Made by a program: the position numbers and the translations under genes. Below, in pieces: positions 19,336 to 28,670 of a stretch of 64,000 bases of DNA. Numbering within the stretch: position 1 is the stretch's first letter; every line of letters starts with the position of its first letter. Below the pieces are notes generated by a model that did no database searches, had not been told where the DNA came from, and worked only from the letters and a program-made list of their open reading frames with translations. This DNA comes from Deltaproteobacteria bacterium (lineage in GTDB: Bacteria; Desulfobacterota; Desulfuromonadia; Geobacterales; Geobacteraceae), in contig JAJZUC010000006.1 of the NCBI GenBank assembly GCA_021847245.1, positions 1-64,000 on the forward strand. Reading direction: 5' to 3'.

Positions 19336-19368
19336 CCCCCGGGGATGCGTGAGCGCCTGGGGTTTTTT
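19336..19368 (+). terminator. Intrinsic terminator
   Basis: CCCCGGG-GATGCGTGAGCG-CCTGGGG followed by TTTTTT. Confidence 0.7.
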
Positions 19369-19383
19369 GTTGGTACATGAGCC

Positions 19384-19414
19384 CCCGCAGAAGTTTTGCA
19401 AGAGCCTCACATGG
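19384..19414 (+). repeat. Copy 1 of duplicated leader ending at the yacG start
   Basis: CCCGCAGAAGTTTTGCAAGAGCCTCACATGGAA; near-identical to 19619-19652. Confidence 0.8.
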
Positions 19415-19596
19415 AAAAGAAGATGCTGAAAGTAAAGTGCCCCCGCTGCCGGACCGAAACCGTCTGGGAGGGGAATCCCCACCGTCCGTTCTGCTCGGAG
19501 CGGTGCAAGAACATCGACCTCGCAGCCTGGGCCGACGAGGAATACCGCATCGCCGGCGACAAGGCTGACGTCGATGACGAATCGAATGAGCGCTAG
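19411..19596 (+). CDS. yacG: DNA gyrase inhibitor YacG (zinc-binding)
   Basis: [41 protein letters not shown]-x2-C/C-x3-C. Confidence 0.9.
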   Translation: MEKKMLKVKCPRCRTETVWEGNPHRPFCSERCKNIDLAAWADEEYRIAGDKADVDDESNER

Positions 19597-19618
19597 AGCG
19601 CGGCAACAAAGCACTGGC

Positions 19619-19652
19619 CCCGCAATAGTTTTGCAAGAGCCTCACATGGAAG
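19619..19652 (+). repeat. Copy 2 of duplicated leader, just upstream of gltX
   Basis: CCCGCAATAGTTTTGCAAGAGCCTCACATGGAA, followed by AGGAG and the gltX ATG at 19661. Confidence 0.8.
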
Positions 19653-19660
19653 GAGTTGAC

Positions 19661-21061
19661 ATGTCCGACGTACGTCTCCGTTTTGCACCGAGTCCCACCG
19701 GCTATCTCCACGTGGGTGGCGCCCGGACCGCACTTTTCAACTGGCTGCTTGCCCGGAAGCAGGGGGGGAAGTTCGTCCTTCGGATCGAGGATACCGATGT
19801 GGCCCGTTCCACCCGGGAATCGGTGGATGCCATCCTGCAAGGGATGGAGTGGCTCGGCCTCGACTGGGACGAGGGGCCCTTCTACCAGTCGGAGCGCTTC
19901 CCCGTCTACCGGGAGTTTGTCGAGAAACTCCTGGCCGAGGGGAAGGCCTACAAGTGTTTCTGCACGCCGGAGGAGCTGGAAGAGCGACGCGAGCAGGCGA
20001 TGCGCGAGGGTCGAAAGCCGAAGTACGACGGCACCTGCCGCAACCGGACCGAAGAGCTGCCGGACCGTCCCTACACCGTCCGCTTCAAGGCCCCCCACGA
20101 GGGGGTGACGGCCTTCGACGACCTCATCAAGGGGCGGATCGCCTTCAACAACGAAGAGCTCGACGACCTGATCATCCAGCGCAGCGACGGCACCCCGACC
20201 TACAACTTCGTCGTGGTGATCGACGACGCCACCATGGGGATCACCACCGTCATCCGCGGCGACGACCACGTGAACAACACCCCTCGCCAGATCCTCCTCT
20301 ACGAGGCCCTCGGCTATCCGGTACCGCGGTTTGCCCACGTGCCGATGATTCTCGGCGCCGACAAGACCCGCCTCTCGAAGCGCCACGGTGCCACGAGCGT
20401 CATGGCCTACCGGGACATGGGCTTTCTCCCCGAGGCGATGGTCAACTACCTGGTGCGGCTTGGCTGGAGCCACGGCGACCAGGAGATCTTCAGCCGCGAG
20501 GAGCTGATCGAGAAGTTCTCCATCGAGGCGGTGGGCAAATCGGCCGGGGTCTTCAATCCCGACAAGCTGCTCTGGCTGAACCACCATTACATCAAGGAGA
20601 GCCCCCCCGAGCGACTGGCGGGGCTCCTCGTGCCGTTCCTGAAGGAGCGGGGAGTCGACCCCGCCGCGGGTCCGGCTCTTCCCCTCGTGGTAAAGACCCT
20701 CCAGGAGCGCTCCCGGACCCTGGTGGAGATGGCCGACGGCGCGCTCTTCTACTACCGCCGGGAGTTCGCATACGAGGAGCAGGCGGCCGCCAAGCACCTC
20801 GTCCCCGAGGCGGCGCCGCTTCTGGAGGCGCTTGCCGGGAAGCTGGAAACGCTCGCGGATTTTTCCCAGACCGGGATCGAGGCGCTCTTCAAGGAATTCA
20901 TCGCCGAGAAGGGGGTCAAGCTGGGGCAGGTGGGGCCGGCGGTCCGCGTCGCCCTCTGCGGAGGGACCGCGTCTCCCGGTATCTACGAGGTGGTCGAGGC
21001 CCTGGGGAGGGAGGAGACGGTCGCCAGGCTTCGGCGGGCGGTGGCGTTTATCGCCGGTTGA
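19661..21061 (+). CDS. gltX: Glutamyl-tRNA synthetase
   Basis: [37 protein letters not shown]. Confidence 0.97.
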   Translation: MSDVRLRFAPSPTGYLHVGGARTALFNWLLARKQGGKFVLRIEDTDVARSTRESVDAILQGMEWLGLDWDEGPFYQSERFPVYREFVEKLLAEGKAYKCFCTPEELEERREQAMREGRKPKYDGTCRNRTEELPDRPYTVRFKAPHEGVTAFDDLIKGRIAFNNEELDDLIIQRSDGTPTYNFVVVIDDATMGITTVIRGDDHVNNTPRQILLYEALGYPVPRFAHVPMILGADKTRLSKRHGATSVMAYRDMGFLPEAMVNYLVRLGWSHGDQEIFSREELIEKFSIEAVGKSAGVFNPDKLLWLNHHYIKESPPERLAGLLVPFLKERGVDPAAGPALPLVVKTLQERSRTLVEMADGALFYYRREFAYEEQAAAKHLVPEAAPLLEALAGKLETLADFSQTGIEALFKEFIAEKGVKLGQVGPAVRVALCGGTASPGIYEVVEALGREETVARLRRAVAFIAG

Positions 21062-21083
21062 AAGTTTCTTTTAGGCGGGGGAT

Positions 21084-21132
21084 CTGAGGGGGGGCGTTTC
21101 GGGCAAAGACCGGGGGCGCCCCTTCAGTTTTT
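21084..21132. terminator. Terminator-like hairpin between convergent gltX and the TolC-family gene
   Basis: CTGAGGGGGGGCG...CGCCCCTTCAG-TTTTT. Confidence 0.65.
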
Positions 21133-21164
21133 GACCGGCTGTCGAGTCGGCAGTCACCTTCATG

Positions 21165-23408
21165 CTAACGGCCGTTTCTCCCGATGGTTGGCTTCATGCC
21201 CAATTGTTCGAGTCTCGCCGCCGCCTTCTCTGCGGCCTCTTCGGTTGGAAAGCTTCCCGCAAGGAGCACGAACGACGGCAGCGAAACGGGCGCGGCCACC
21301 TGGCTTACCTTTATTCCCTTGCCGGCCAGGCGTGCCTGCTCCTCGGCGGCACTCTCCCGGTCCAGGTAAGATCCGGCGTAGACCCGGTACTTGTGGGCTT
21401 CATTTGTTAGGACAAAGGGAGCGGCATTGAGGCTGCGGAGTTTTTCGACCGCTTTCCGGGCCGCCTCCTCGTTCGAGAATTCCCCGAAGTAGAGCCGAAG
21501 CATTTGCACCGGTTTTTTCTCTCCCTGTTCCACCGTCGCTGCAAGGCCGGCGGCGGCGATTTTCTTCCGGGCATCTTCCAACGCCCCCTTCGCGACATAC
21601 TCTCCGACCTTCAGGGTGAATCTCCCATCTCCGCCGCCATTGTGTGACGCAGCTTCCCCCGCGGCCGCCGGCCGTTGCGCTTTCCCTCGGACCATTGCCG
21701 TACTCACCTCGCCCTTCGACCCCGACGGCATTTCCTCGCGGTGGCCGGCCAACAGATTGCTGCCGGAGTCGGAGGCGGAAGGTGGGGGAGAGGCGGCGTT
21801 GAACGCCACGTGTTGCAGCGTGAGGGGCGCGATGTTATTTCCCTCGACTTGCCTCTTCGGTGTTCCCGGTCCACCCTCTCCCCCCAGGAGTTTATCCGGA
21901 TGCGCCGTATCGATGCGGATTCCCTGATGGTCGAGGAGTACCCCGATGTCCCGCCAGAGCTTGGCGACGGTATAGGAAAAGGTCTCCACGGCGTCCAGCT
22001 GGGCGGTACGGGCCGCAGTGAGGTCGGTGTCCGCATTGATCACATTCTGCACCGTCGTGGTGCCGGCCTTGCCCTGCTTCCGGTACTCCTCCCGCCGCTG
22101 TTCCGCGTACTGGCGCGCTGTGTCGGCCGTTTGCATCTGGAGCCGCGCCGAGATGAGCGCCCGCATGTCCGCTTCGACATCGTTGCGGATTCTCCACGCC
22201 AGAGACTTGATCTGGTTTTCTGCCTGCTCGGTCCGGATCTTGCTCCTGAGATAATCGTTTCTCAATGCGGTATTGCCGATCGGGACGCTGAACTGCATGC
22301 CGACCGACCAGTAAGTCCCGGGACGCTCCCCGAGCTGCCGGAAGCTTCTTCCGAAATTGTCCGAGTTTCCCGTCAGCCCGCCGCCGGCGGAGAGGGTGAG
22401 ATCGGGGAGGGATTGATGCCGGGCGACCCGTTCCTGCAACTGGTTCGACTGCAGCGAGAGAATAAGCTGCTTCAGGTCGGGGCGAAGCTCCAGAGCGCTC
22501 TTTATGGCCTGCTCTTCTGTTTCGGGCGGCTCTTCGCGCGAGGGGGGATCGACCGGGACTATCTGGGTCTTTGCTTCCATGCCGATCAGATAGCGTAAGG
22601 TGGCCTCCTGGTCCCGCACATTCCGTTCCGCATCGACAAGGTCCTTTCGCCGCTGGGTGATCGCGTATTCGGCATTTGCTATCTCAAGGGTCTGTTTCTT
22701 TCCTGCCTTCATCTTGGTCTGGATTTCGTCCCTGAGGCTCTGGGCCGAATTGAGGGCCTCCAGCCTCGATTGCAGCGTCTGATGCAACGTATAGAGACGG
22801 TTGTAGGCCTGGATGACGGAAAGAACCGTATCGGTGATGTAGAGGCGCAACCGTTCCGCTGAATCCTTCTGGGAATTTTCGGCCAGGATGATGGTAAGTT
22901 CCGTCGTCTCCTTCCCCGCGTTTCTGAGTAGCGGCTGGGAGGCGCTCAGGCCGACCGACGATTGCCAATCGGTGGTCAAGATGCCCCCGGTGGAAATTTC
23001 GGCCGTCGTGAAACCGCTCTGGGTGGAGAGGCCGAGGCTTCCCCCCGTCGGGAGGAGCTGACTCAGGTTGATGGAGGCAACCCCGCTTTTCGTTCTGAAG
23101 AATGGATCGCCCGGAGTATATGAAACCCCGCCGTTGGCCGAGATGCCGAAGAGCGGGTCGTAGATCCCCCTGCTCCTCTTGACATCGATTATCGCTATTG
23201 AAGAGTTGAGGATTTCGTTCTTCAGGTCGACGTTTCTGCGGATCGCCATTTCGATGGCTGACTTGCGGGAGAGGTTCATGGTGTCCGGAGCGTTTTCTCC
23301 CCGGGCGGTGCCGGCAACGAGGAGGAGCGAAAGAATTGCCTGCCACAGGAGACGTATCGCTTTGCCATTGAAGTGGCTGGCCGGTGTGGTGTCGGCACGA
23401 TCGTTCAT
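21165..23408 (-). CDS. TolC-family outer-membrane protein with C-terminal SPOR-like repeats
   Basis: TolC-like coiled-coil/barrel pattern (residues ~45-500); C-terminus contains VQMLRLYFGEFSNEEAARKAVEKLRSLNAAP, YRVYAGSYLDRESAAEEQARLAGKGI and FVLLAGSFPTEEAAEKAAARLEQLGMKP. Confidence 0.85.
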   Translation of the reverse strand: MNDRADTTPASHFNGKAIRLLWQAILSLLLVAGTARGENAPDTMNLSRKSAIEMAIRRNVDLKNEILNSSIAIIDVKRSRGIYDPLFGISANGGVSYTPGDPFFRTKSGVASINLSQLLPTGGSLGLSTQSGFTTAEISTGGILTTDWQSSVGLSASQPLLRNAGKETTELTIILAENSQKDSAERLRLYITDTVLSVIQAYNRLYTLHQTLQSRLEALNSAQSLRDEIQTKMKAGKKQTLEIANAEYAITQRRKDLVDAERNVRDQEATLRYLIGMEAKTQIVPVDPPSREEPPETEEQAIKSALELRPDLKQLILSLQSNQLQERVARHQSLPDLTLSAGGGLTGNSDNFGRSFRQLGERPGTYWSVGMQFSVPIGNTALRNDYLRSKIRTEQAENQIKSLAWRIRNDVEADMRALISARLQMQTADTARQYAEQRREEYRKQGKAGTTTVQNVINADTDLTAARTAQLDAVETFSYTVAKLWRDIGVLLDHQGIRIDTAHPDKLLGGEGGPGTPKRQVEGNNIAPLTLQHVAFNAASPPPSASDSGSNLLAGHREEMPSGSKGEVSTAMVRGKAQRPAAAGEAASHNGGGDGRFTLKVGEYVAKGALEDARKKIAAAGLAATVEQGEKKPVQMLRLYFGEFSNEEAARKAVEKLRSLNAAPFVLTNEAHKYRVYAGSYLDRESAAEEQARLAGKGIKVSQVAAPVSLPSFVLLAGSFPTEEAAEKAAARLEQLGMKPTIGRNGR

Positions 23409-23449
23409 ATGATCACCTCTATATTGAATAACTGGGCAAAGTATATCAA

Positions 23450-23493
23450 AAAAAGAGCCCTCTCCGGGGAGGAGAGGGCTCTTTTGGGCAGGT
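23450..23493. terminator. Bidirectional-looking intrinsic terminator
   Basis: AAAAAAAGAGCCCTCTCCGGGGAGGAGAGGGCTCTTTTGGG. Confidence 0.85.
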
Positions 23494-23512
23494 TATCAGG
23501 AATTGCCGGAGG

Positions 23513-24058
23513 TTACTGCCCCGCAGCAAGGGCGCTGATCTGGGCAGAGGTCAGGGTGCTGCTGAGGAAGCCCATGCCGCCGATGTTGCTGTTGATGGCG
23601 CTCTGGGTAGCCGAAGCAGACTTGCCTTGCTTCGAAGTCCCGTGGCACCCGGCACAGTACTGGTTGTAAAGAGCCCATGTCTTGGCAGGAGCCGGGGTCG
23701 GAGCCGGAGCCGGGGTCGGAGCCGGGGTCGGAGCCGGAGTCGGAGTCGGAGTCGGAGTCGGAGTCGGGGTCGGAGCCGGGGTCGGGGTCGGAGCCGGGGT
23801 CGGAGCCGGGGTCGGAGCCGGGGTCGGAGCCGGGGTCGGAGCCGGAGTAGGCTTAGTCGAGGCGTGTTGCTTCTTCTCCTTCCGCTTTTCGAGGCGCTCC
23901 TTCATCTCCTTCACCCGGTCTTTCATCTCCTTCTCTCTTTCCTGAATCTCCTTCTGGATCCTGCCGGCGTAATCATCGGCATAACCGGCAGGAATCACGG
24001 CGGTTTGAGCAAGTGCGAGAGCAAGGAACAGCGCGGCAGGTTTTATCATCTTTTTCAT
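23513..24058 (-). CDS. Secreted monoheme c-type cytochrome with Pro/Thr-rich linker (PgcA-like heme module)
   Basis: Signal peptide, charged coil, (PAPT)n linker, [33 protein letters not shown]. Confidence 0.85.
   Translation of the reverse strand: MKKMIKPAALFLALALAQTAVIPAGYADDYAGRIQKEIQEREKEMKDRVKEMKERLEKRKEKKQHASTKPTPAPTPAPTPAPTPAPTPAPTPTPAPTPTPTPTPTPTPAPTPAPTPAPAPTPAPAKTWALYNQYCAGCHGTSKQGKSASATQSAINSNIGGMGFLSSTLTSAQISALAAGQ
23690..23850. repeat. Low-complexity tandem repeat encoding PAPT/PTPT
   Basis: Iterated GGAGCCGGGGTC / GGAGTC units in the coding strand of 23513..24058. Confidence 0.9.
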
Positions 24059-24100
24059 CGTTATGACTCCTTTTTTGTGATTAATTCGTTCTGTATGTGC

Positions 24101-24628
<528 letters not shown>

Positions 24629-24759
24629 GCTGTTCCTCCGAAATGGTGTTGATTCTGTTCTACTGCCTGTTTTTACTGCTGATGATTCGTCCACTCTGTC
24701 TTCGTCTTTGTTCAGATACACCTCCTTGTGATTGCCCCGGCTTTGTTTGTGTCCGGACA

Positions 24760-24872
24760 CAAAAAAGCCGGGACCGAAGATCAGGTGATATTTCGGCATC
24801 CCGGCTGTCTCAGAGAGACCCTATGGGCTTTCCGCCCCATTCTCGCGAATGGTTTAGTCTTATCGGCTATCG
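24760..24872 (-). promoter_or_regulatory. GEMM-I riboswitch copy 1 (cytochrome-proximal) with overlapping terminator
   Basis: Minus strand CGATAGCCGATAAGACTAAACCATTCGCGAGAATGGGGCGGAAAGCCCATAGGGTCTCTCTGAGACAGCCGGGATGCCGAAATATC...CTTCGGTCCCGGCTTTTTT. Confidence 0.92.
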
Positions 24873-24897
24873 CCTTTTGACAGACGATGATACTCAC

Positions 24898-25012
24898 AAA
24901 AAAGCCGGGGCCTTATATCACATCGTGACACTTCGGCATCCCGGCTGTCTCAGAGAGACCCTATAGGCTTTCCGCCCCATTCTCGCGAATGGTTTAGTAT
25001 TATCGGCTATCG
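24898..25012 (-). promoter_or_regulatory. GEMM-I riboswitch copy 2 with overlapping terminator
   Basis: Minus strand CGATAGCCGATAATACTAAACCATTCGCGAGAATGGGGCGGAAAGCCTATAGGGTCTCTCTGAGACAGCCGGGATGCCGAAG...GGCCCCGGCTTTTTT. Confidence 0.92.
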
Positions 25013-25029
25013 CGCGTTGATAAACGATG

Positions 25030-25150
25030 AGAAAACAGAACAGCCGGGGCCGATTATCAGTAATTGATATTTCGGCAACCCGGCTGTCTCTGTAAGACCC
25101 TGTAGGCTTTCCGCCCCATCCTCGCGGATGGTTTAGTATTATCGTCTATC
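25030..25150 (-). promoter_or_regulatory. GEMM-I riboswitch copy 3 (promoter-proximal), terminator with interrupted U-tract
   Basis: Minus strand GATAGACGATAATACTAAACCATCCGCGAGGATGGGGCGGAAAGCCTACAGGGTCTTACAGAGACAGCCGGGTTGCCGAAATATC...TCGGCCCCGGCTGTTCTGTTTTC. Confidence 0.92.
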
Positions 25151-25170
25151 TTCTCAACAAGTTTTGTGTG

Positions 25171-25199
25171 ACTTTATTCGATCAAAGTAAATCTGTCAA
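25171..25199 (-). promoter_or_regulatory. Sigma70-type promoter for the riboswitch/cytochrome transcript
   Basis: Minus strand TTGACA (25199-25194), 17-nt spacer, TAAAGT (25176-25171), about 20 nt upstream of the first aptamer. Confidence 0.75.
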
Positions 25200-25487
25200 C
25201 AATTTTTTTGCAGACTGAAAGCAGGTCTCTATCCCAATTGTAACTTAATTAAGTGAATTACATTATCCCTGGTGAGCAATCCCGGCCGCAAATATGCAAG
25301 CCCGAATCTTGATTTGACAGTACCGAGAGATCTAGATGAGAGACGGTTTTTCGCCACGCAGCGGTTGGTTGGTGGCCGGGCTGAGGCGCCAGGCCAAAGA
25401 TGCTTGCCGGTCGTGGCCCATATGACGTATTCTGTCCCGCTGACGGTGCAGAGTCTCGGGAGAGAAAAATAAGGGGGAATCCGTTTC

Positions 25488-28400
25488 GTGGCACTCAATG
25501 TCTATACGAGCAACCGGATGGAAGAGCTGGCGGCGCGACTTGGCGATGTTCTCGGCGCCCGCCCCCTTGCCGATCCGCTTTCCCCGGAGGTGCTGGTCGT
25601 CCAGAGCCGGGGGATGCAGCGCTGGCTGGCGATGGAACTGGCGGCGCGGTTCGGCGTCTGGGCCAATGCCCGCTATCCCTTCCCCAATGCATTCGTGCAG
25701 GAGCTCTTCACGGCGGCGGTCCCCGGCGCCAGGGAGCTTTCCTCCTTCGATCCTGCAGTGCTGACCTGGCGGATCATGGCACTCCTCCCCGATTTTCTCG
25801 ATCATCCTGCCTTTGCGAGCATTGGCGGCTACCTGACAGGCGGCGGGGGGGAGCTGAAGCTGTACCAGCTGTCGGGAAAGATTGCCGATACCTTCGACCA
25901 GTACACTATTTTCCGCCCCGAGATGCTTGCCGGGTGGGAGCAGGGGAGCGAGGAGCATTGGCAGGCGCTGCTCTGGCGGGCACTGGTGGCAGCTGGTGGT
26001 CTGCACCGCCAGCGGCTGCGCGAGGAGTTCTTCGACCGCCTCGCCCGGCGCGACTTGGCCGATCTCGGCCTGCCGGAGCGGATCACGGTTTTCGGGGTCT
26101 CGTACCTGCCGAAATTCCATCTCGAGGTCTTTTCCCGCATCTCCCCCTTCACCGAGGTGAACCTCTTCGTCATGAGTCCCTGCCGGGAGTATTGGGCGGA
26201 TATTCTCCCCGAGCGGGTCCTTGCCCGTCTCTCCCCGGAAGAGCGCGCGGCGCGGATCGAGGGGAATCCGCTCCTCGCCTCCCTCGGCCGGCTCGGCAAG
26301 GAGTTTTCGGATATCATCGTCGAGCTCAGCGCCGCTGCCGGCGGCGAGGCCGACCTCTACCGGGAGGCGGGCGGTACGACCCTGCTGGAGATGATCCGGG
26401 ACGACATCCTCAATCTCCGGGGAGGAGAGCCCCATCTCCCCAAGCGGCGGATCGGCGAGGGGGACCGCTCCCTCCGCATCCATGCCTGCCACAGCCCGAT
26501 GCGCGAGGTCGAGGTGCTCCACGACAACCTCCTGGCGCTTTTCGAGGAGATGGAGGAGCTGGAGCCGCGCCAGGTCCTCGTCATGACGCCGGACATCGAG
26601 GCATATGCCCCGTACATCTCGGCCTTCTTCGACGGCTGCCGGGACCCGGGGAAGCGGATTCCCTACGCCATCGCCGACCGGGGCATCGGCAGGGGCGGGG
26701 GGCTCGCCGAGATGTTTCTGGCCATCCTCGATCTCCCGGGGAGGCGCTTTCCGGTCACGGCGGTCATGGATATCTTCGCCGCCGCCCCGGTGCACGAACG
26801 GTTCGGCGTCGACAGCCCGGGGCTCGACCTTGTCCGCCGGTGGCTCGAGGAGACCCGCATCCGCTGGGGAATGGACGAGGAGGAGCGGCGCGCCGCCGGC
26901 TTTCCCCCGTTCCGGGAGAACAGCTGGCGGGCGGGACTCGACCGGCTCCTCCTCGGCTACGCCATGCCCGAGGAAGGGGGGGCCCTCTTCGGCGGCATCC
27001 TCCCGTACGACGCCATGGAGGGGGAGGGGCCGGCGGTGCTCGGGCGGTTTCTCACCTTCGTGGAACGGCTGCACGGGCTCCTGGCCGATCTCGAACAGCC
27101 CCGCCTGCTGCCTGAATGGGAAGAACTCCTGCGACGAATCCCTGACGATTTCTTCGCTCCGGCAGAGGAGGCCGGCTTCGAGCTGGCGGCGCTGCAACGG
27201 ATTTTCGACGAGATGCGGGAGCTTCAGCGAGTGTCCGGATTTGCCGGGAGGGTAGGACTGCCGGTGATCCGCGCCTGGCTCGGGGGGCGGCTGGAACACG
27301 AGCAGCCGGGGGCGGGCTTTCTGTCCGGCGGCGTGACCTTCTGTGCCATGCTCCCGATGCGGAGCATCCCGTTTCGGGTGATTGCCATCCTGGGGATGAA
27401 TGATGATTCCTTCCCCCGGCAAAACCGCCCCCCCGGCTTCGACCTGATCGCCGCGGAGCGGCGCCCCGGCGACCGCTCCCTGCGCGACGAGGACCGCTAT
27501 CTCTTCCTCGAAGCGCTTCTCTCCGCCCGCGAGCGGCTCCTGATCAGCTACATCGGCCAGAGTGTGCGGGACAACGCCACCCTGCCGCCGTCGGTCCTGG
27601 TGGAGGAACTCCTCGATTACCTGGAGCGGGGCTACAGCGACGGCCCTGCCGATTTTCCGGCATCGCTTGTGACGCGACACCGCCTCCAGCCCTTCAGCCC
27701 AGCGTACTTCACCGGGAAGGGAGAGCTGTTCAGCTATGCCGACGAGGAGTGCCGCGCCGTGACGAAGCGGCTGGCGGGGACCGTGCCGGCTCCCCCCTTC
27801 GTCGCGGAGCCCCTGCCGGAGCCTGCCGGGGAACTGCGCACCGTCCCCCTCGGAAACCTCCTCTCCTTTTTCGACAATCCGGCCCGCTACTTCGCCCGCA
27901 CCCGCCTGGGGATCACCCTCGACGAAGCGGCTCCCCCCCTGGAGGACCGGGAGCCGTTCGGCCTCGGCTCCCTCGACGCCTACGCTCTGCGGCGCGAGCT
28001 GCTCGAAAGGCTGCTGGCGGGAGATGACTCGGCGACGCTTTTCCCCGTGGCGCGCGCCCGGGGCCTTCTCCCCCCCGCCCGCCAGGGAGAGATCGCGTTC
28101 CAGGCCATCGCCGCGGAGGTTGCGGAATTTGCCGCCCGGGTCGCCGAGCTGCAGGGAGGGGGAGGGGACCTGGAGCCCCTTGCCGTCGATCTCTCCGTCG
28201 GTCCATTCCGGGTCACGGGGACCCTCGGCGGGATCCGGAGCGAACGGCTCTTCCGCTACCGCTGCGCGAAGCTTTCGGGGCGCGACCAGGTGCGGCTCTG
28301 GATCGAACACCTGGTGCTTAACGCCGTTGCCGCCGGCGGGTACCCGGCCGCCAGCGTCCTGGCGATGTCCGACGCAACCCTTGCCTTCATGCCGGCGGTG

Positions 28401-28667
28401 GAAAGCCTCGCCTGCCTCGAAACGCTGCTTCACCTCTACTGGGAGGGGCTGCGGAGGCCGCTCAGGTTCTTCCCCCGCAGCGCCGCCGCCTATGCCAGGA
28501 AATGGGAGCTGGGAAGCGCCCGGAGTGTGTGGGGAGGCGACCATTACCCCGAACGGGACGATCCCTACTACCGGCTCTGCTTCGCAGGGGAGGATCCCCT
28601 CGACGGGGAGTTCGAGCGGATCTCCCGCGCCATCTTCGAGCCCCTCATGCTTCACTGTGGAGGGTGA
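25488..28667 (+). CDS. recC: Exodeoxyribonuclease V gamma subunit
   Basis: MALNVYTSNRMEELAARLGDVL...VQSRGMQRWLAMELAARFGVWANARYPFPNAFV; followed by recB and recD. Confidence 0.93.
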   Translation: MALNVYTSNRMEELAARLGDVLGARPLADPLSPEVLVVQSRGMQRWLAMELAARFGVWANARYPFPNAFVQELFTAAVPGARELSSFDPAVLTWRIMALLPDFLDHPAFASIGGYLTGGGGELKLYQLSGKIADTFDQYTIFRPEMLAGWEQGSEEHWQALLWRALVAAGGLHRQRLREEFFDRLARRDLADLGLPERITVFGVSYLPKFHLEVFSRISPFTEVNLFVMSPCREYWADILPERVLARLSPEERAARIEGNPLLASLGRLGKEFSDIIVELSAAAGGEADLYREAGGTTLLEMIRDDILNLRGGEPHLPKRRIGEGDRSLRIHACHSPMREVEVLHDNLLALFEEMEELEPRQVLVMTPDIEAYAPYISAFFDGCRDPGKRIPYAIADRGIGRGGGLAEMFLAILDLPGRRFPVTAVMDIFAAAPVHERFGVDSPGLDLVRRWLEETRIRWGMDEEERRAAGFPPFRENSWRAGLDRLLLGYAMPEEGGALFGGILPYDAMEGEGPAVLGRFLTFVERLHGLLADLEQPRLLPEWEELLRRIPDDFFAPAEEAGFELAALQRIFDEMRELQRVSGFAGRVGLPVIRAWLGGRLEHEQPGAGFLSGGVTFCAMLPMRSIPFRVIAILGMNDDSFPRQNRPPGFDLIAAERRPGDRSLRDEDRYLFLEALLSARERLLISYIGQSVRDNATLPPSVLVEELLDYLERGYSDGPADFPASLVTRHRLQPFSPAYFTGKGELFSYADEECRAVTKRLAGTVPAPPFVAEPLPEPAGELRTVPLGNLLSFFDNPARYFARTRLGITLDEAAPPLEDREPFGLGSLDAYALRRELLERLLAGDDSATLFPVARARGLLPPARQGEIAFQAIAAEVAEFAARVAELQGGGGDLEPLAVDLSVGPFRVTGTLGGIRSERLFRYRCAKLSGRDQVRLWIEHLVLNAVAAGGYPAASVLAMSDATLAFMPAVESLACLETLLHLYWEGLRRPLRFFPRSAAAYARKWELGSARSVWGGDHYPERDDPYYRLCFAGEDPLDGEFERISRAIFEPLMLHCGG

Positions 28668-28670
28668 TCC

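Noticed and set aside
24760-25150. Three ~140-bp direct repeats as possible mobile element or CRISPR
   Set aside because: Sequence matches GEMM-I aptamers with terminators; no transposase, terminal inverted repeats or unique spacers.
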